Assembly (NCBI RefSeq): GCF_025154055.1
Contig: NZ_JAOALK010000033.1
Coordinates: 175,968 to 239,967, forward strand
DNA: 64,000 nt
Origin: Aquibacillus koreensis
GTDB taxonomy: Bacteria; Bacillota; Bacilli; Bacillales; Amphibacillaceae
Reading direction: 5' to 3'
The notes under the pieces were generated by a model, which was given only the letters and a program-made list of their open reading frames with translations, was not told the DNA's origin and ran no database searches. The position numbers and the translations under genes are program-made. Positions 62,412 to 64,000 of the stretch are shown here, one piece after another; position 1 is the first letter of the stretch; the number at the start of each line of letters is the position of its first letter.

Positions 62412-63500
62412 TTAAAGCTCTTCTAACCTATCCTTGATTAAATGGCCCCACTTTTCAAACTCGACGAGGAAACCATCATGCCCAAACTGCGTTGGTACGA
62501 AGTCAAAGCTAGCTACCTTACCAGTTTGTTGAATAAGTTCTACAAATTGCTCTAAATCTTTTGTCGGGAACAATAGATCACCAGCATAACCAATCGCATA
62601 GAGTGGCTTCTCAATTCTTTTCGCGGCTTCTTCCATCCCATCTCTTTCTCGTCCTACATCATGTGTATCCATCGCTTTTAGTAAATATAAATAACTATTC
62701 GCATCAAATCGCTTCGTTAGTTTTTTCCCTTGGTAATCAAGATATGATTCAATTTCATAAGCAATTTCTTCATGCGCAACACCGACTGGTCCTCGTAATT
62801 CGCGTCCGAAGCGTTCATTAAATAAATCACTAGATCGATACGTAATCATGCCTACCATTCTAGCAAGACTCAATCCATGCTCTGGAATATCATCCGCAGC
62901 ATAGTTTCCATTGTTCCATTTTGGATCTTGTAAGATAGCTAAACGAGCAATGTTATTAAAAGCAATCGCATAGTCATTTAAATATGGAGTTACCGCAATC
63001 GGAAACAATCCATCCATCATCTCAGGATAAGAAATCCCCCACTCGAGTACCTGCATCCCACCGAGAGAACCACCGATAACTGCTTTCAAGTGATCAATAT
63101 CAAATTTTTTTAATGCTAGATATTGCGCCTTTACGATGTCTCGAATTGTAACAAACGGAAAAGTAGTTTGATAAGCTTTCCCTGTTTCTGGATTTATACT
63201 TAATGGACCTGTTGATCCGTGACATCCACCAATAACGTTAAACGATATCACTTGAAATTTATCTAAATCAACTGCCCCTCCGTGATTTATTAAGTTCGCC
63301 CAATATCCAGGGGCATCTTCACTTCCTACACAATATTGTGTGCCTGTTAGAGCATGGCAAACGAGAATTACAGGAAGATCCGTAGAACCAACTCGCTCAT
63401 AGGCAAGCTGTACATCTGAAAGCACTTTACCTGATTCAAGCTCTAGATCTCCAATATTAATAATCCCTGATTCCCTACGCGTGGCTACTTTCACGTTCAT
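62412..63500 (-). CDS. metX: Homoserine O-acetyltransferase
   Basis: About 362 residues of the alpha/beta-hydrolase MetX family. The oxyanion region CHALTGTQY, the nucleophile elbow GGSLGGMQVLEWG (near 140), the acid in YAGDLLFPTKDL (near 306) and the His in FGHDGFLVEF (near 341) form the triad. It transfers acetyl from acetyl-CoA to homoserine; some homologues use succinyl-CoA. ATG 63500 has AAAGGTGG about 11 bp upstream; GTG 63515 is an alternative start. Controlled by S-box 3 just upstream. Confidence 0.92.
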   Translation of the reverse strand: MNVKVATRRESGIINIGDLELESGKVLSDVQLAYERVGSTDLPVILVCHALTGTQYCVGSEDAPGYWANLINHGGAVDLDKFQVISFNVIGGCHGSTGPLSINPETGKAYQTTFPFVTIRDIVKAQYLALKKFDIDHLKAVIGGSLGGMQVLEWGISYPEMMDGLFPIAVTPYLNDYAIAFNNIARLAILQDPKWNNGNYAADDIPEHGLSLARMVGMITYRSSDLFNERFGRELRGPVGVAHEEIAYEIESYLDYQGKKLTKRFDANSYLYLLKAMDTHDVGRERDGMEEAAKRIEKPLYAIGYAGDLLFPTKDLEQFVELIQQTGKVASFDFVPTQFGHDGFLVEFEKWGHLIKDRLEEL

Positions 63501-63562
63501 AGGAAGCAATACCACCTTTCTCCTGATTCGTTCTATCTATATGTTTTAGTTTTATAACGTCA

Positions 63563-63724
63563 AAAAAACCTCTCTAGAAGACAGAGAGGTTTGTGTTAAT
63601 CGCTTCGCCTCTTATCTTCTCTAAGCATATGCCTAGCAGGAATTGGCACCTTTCCAAATAAACGAATTATTTGTTGGTTGCCGGGTTTCATCGGGCCAGT
63701 CCCTCCACCTCTCTGGATAAGAAA
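63563..63724 (-). promoter_or_regulatory. SAM (S-box) riboswitch 3, upstream of metX
   Basis: The aptamer starts TCTTATCCAGAGAGGTGG near 63724, with GGGACTGGCCCGATGAAACC, CGGCAACC, GGTGCCAATTCCTGC and closing GAGAAGATAAGAG; the terminator AAACCTCTCT/AGAGAGGTTT with seven T is at 63563-63592. It lies 63 bp before metX. Confidence 0.96.
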
Positions 63725-63918
63725 ATATTTAATTTTTTCACTATTTCGTAACATTTGATAACAAGAATTCTAGCACTGGAAAAAGATACTGTCAATACAA
63801 TTTGTTATAGAAAGTTGCAAATGTGCATTTGAATTATTATAGATTTTCTGCAATTTGTTACATCGTAGTTGATATAAAAACCGTCGTAACTAAAAGTGGA
63901 AATATTGCTCTACCGTTC

Positions 63919-64000
63919 CGGAAATACACTCCGCTTTCCGTGGGGCGAGCGCCGAGCCGCTTCGTCGCTTCGCTCCTGCAGGGTCTCGCCTGTCTCGCAG
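63919..64000. repeat. GC-rich interspersed repeat, cut by the window edge
   Basis: From about 63919 (GGAAATACACTCCGCTTTCC, then GGGGCGAGCGCCGAGCCGC and CGCTTCGCTCCTGCAGGGTC) the sequence becomes far more GC-rich than its surroundings. I recall very similar intergenic repeats in many Bacillaceae genomes. It contains short inverted pieces (GGCGAGCGCC, GCAGGGTCTCGCCTGTCTCGC) and continues past the window. Positions 63725-63918 show nothing recognisable. Confidence 0.6.

Overview
The window is a low-GC chromosomal segment of a Gram-positive bacterium of the family Bacillaceae. The evidence is the gene order secG - esterase - rnr - smpB - ssrA and the order cggR - gapA - pgk - tpiA - gpmI - eno, together with a CggR operator, three SAM (S-box) riboswitches, AGGAGG-type ribosome binding sites, and frequent TTG and GTG starts. 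I cannot name the genus from sequence alone; it looks like one of the environmental or halotolerant Bacillaceae rather than Bacillus subtilis itself.

Layout. 1-2400: end of a phosphonate/phosphite-type ABC importer (phnD fragment, phnE, phnC) and a polysaccharide deacetylase whose 5' end carries an in-frame stop. 2400-6130: cysteine desulfurase, peroxiredoxin-like protein, TraR/DksA-type zinc-finger protein and an IphP-type phosphatase. 6180-9190: a minus-strand cluster that closely matches sulfolipid (SQDG) synthesis: SQD1/SqdB-type UDP-sulfoquinovose synthase, SQD2/SqdX-type glycosyltransferase and a GtrA membrane protein. 9460-15920: trans-translation and RNA decay. The tmRNA gene is interrupted in its T-loop by a 281-nt group I intron. 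16100-22820: a lipase and a fructose PTS operon (fruR-fruB-fruA) that continues into ptsH-ptsI. 22860-40280: accessory genes (GNATs, serine hydrolase, DUF4317, CaCA antiporter, RQC-type DNA-binding protein, EamA exporter, GH63-like hydrolase plus deacetylase, and an ECF sigma / PadR-like / HAAS-SEDS operon). 40430-43530: iron-siderophore uptake behind a Fur box. 44000-51110: central glycolysis. 51320-54070: glutaredoxin, lactate dehydrogenase and a degenerate lactate-oxidase-like protein. 54500-63725: a sulfur and methionine region (metX, metY fused to a CoA-binding domain, an SsuABC-type sulfonate importer, an acetyl-CoA synthetase, homoserine dehydrogenase) with S-boxes in front of metX, in front of metY, and an apparently orphaned one just after hom.

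How the genes fit together. SAM levels gate metX and metY. The imported sulfonate, homoserine dehydrogenase and acyl-CoA synthetase would provide sulfur, homoserine and acetyl-CoA for O-acetylhomoserine sulfhydrylation. Sulfite, which a sulfonate importer can ultimately supply, is also the sulfur donor of SqdB. A phosphonate importer lies near the sulfolipid genes, and SQDG is known in phototrophs as a phosphate-sparing lipid; that link is inference here.

The least explained signal is a family of intergenic elements at four places (around 2500, 15320, 43760 and 54180). Each has four 20-23-bp units in forward-forward-reverse-reverse order at about 50/57/50-bp spacing. Units at all four loci share one skeleton (GCGGnnATnnnnnCCnTTAT) but have two different core sequences. 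A separate array near 51660-51770 repeats a GCTAAATTA word every 20-21 bp.
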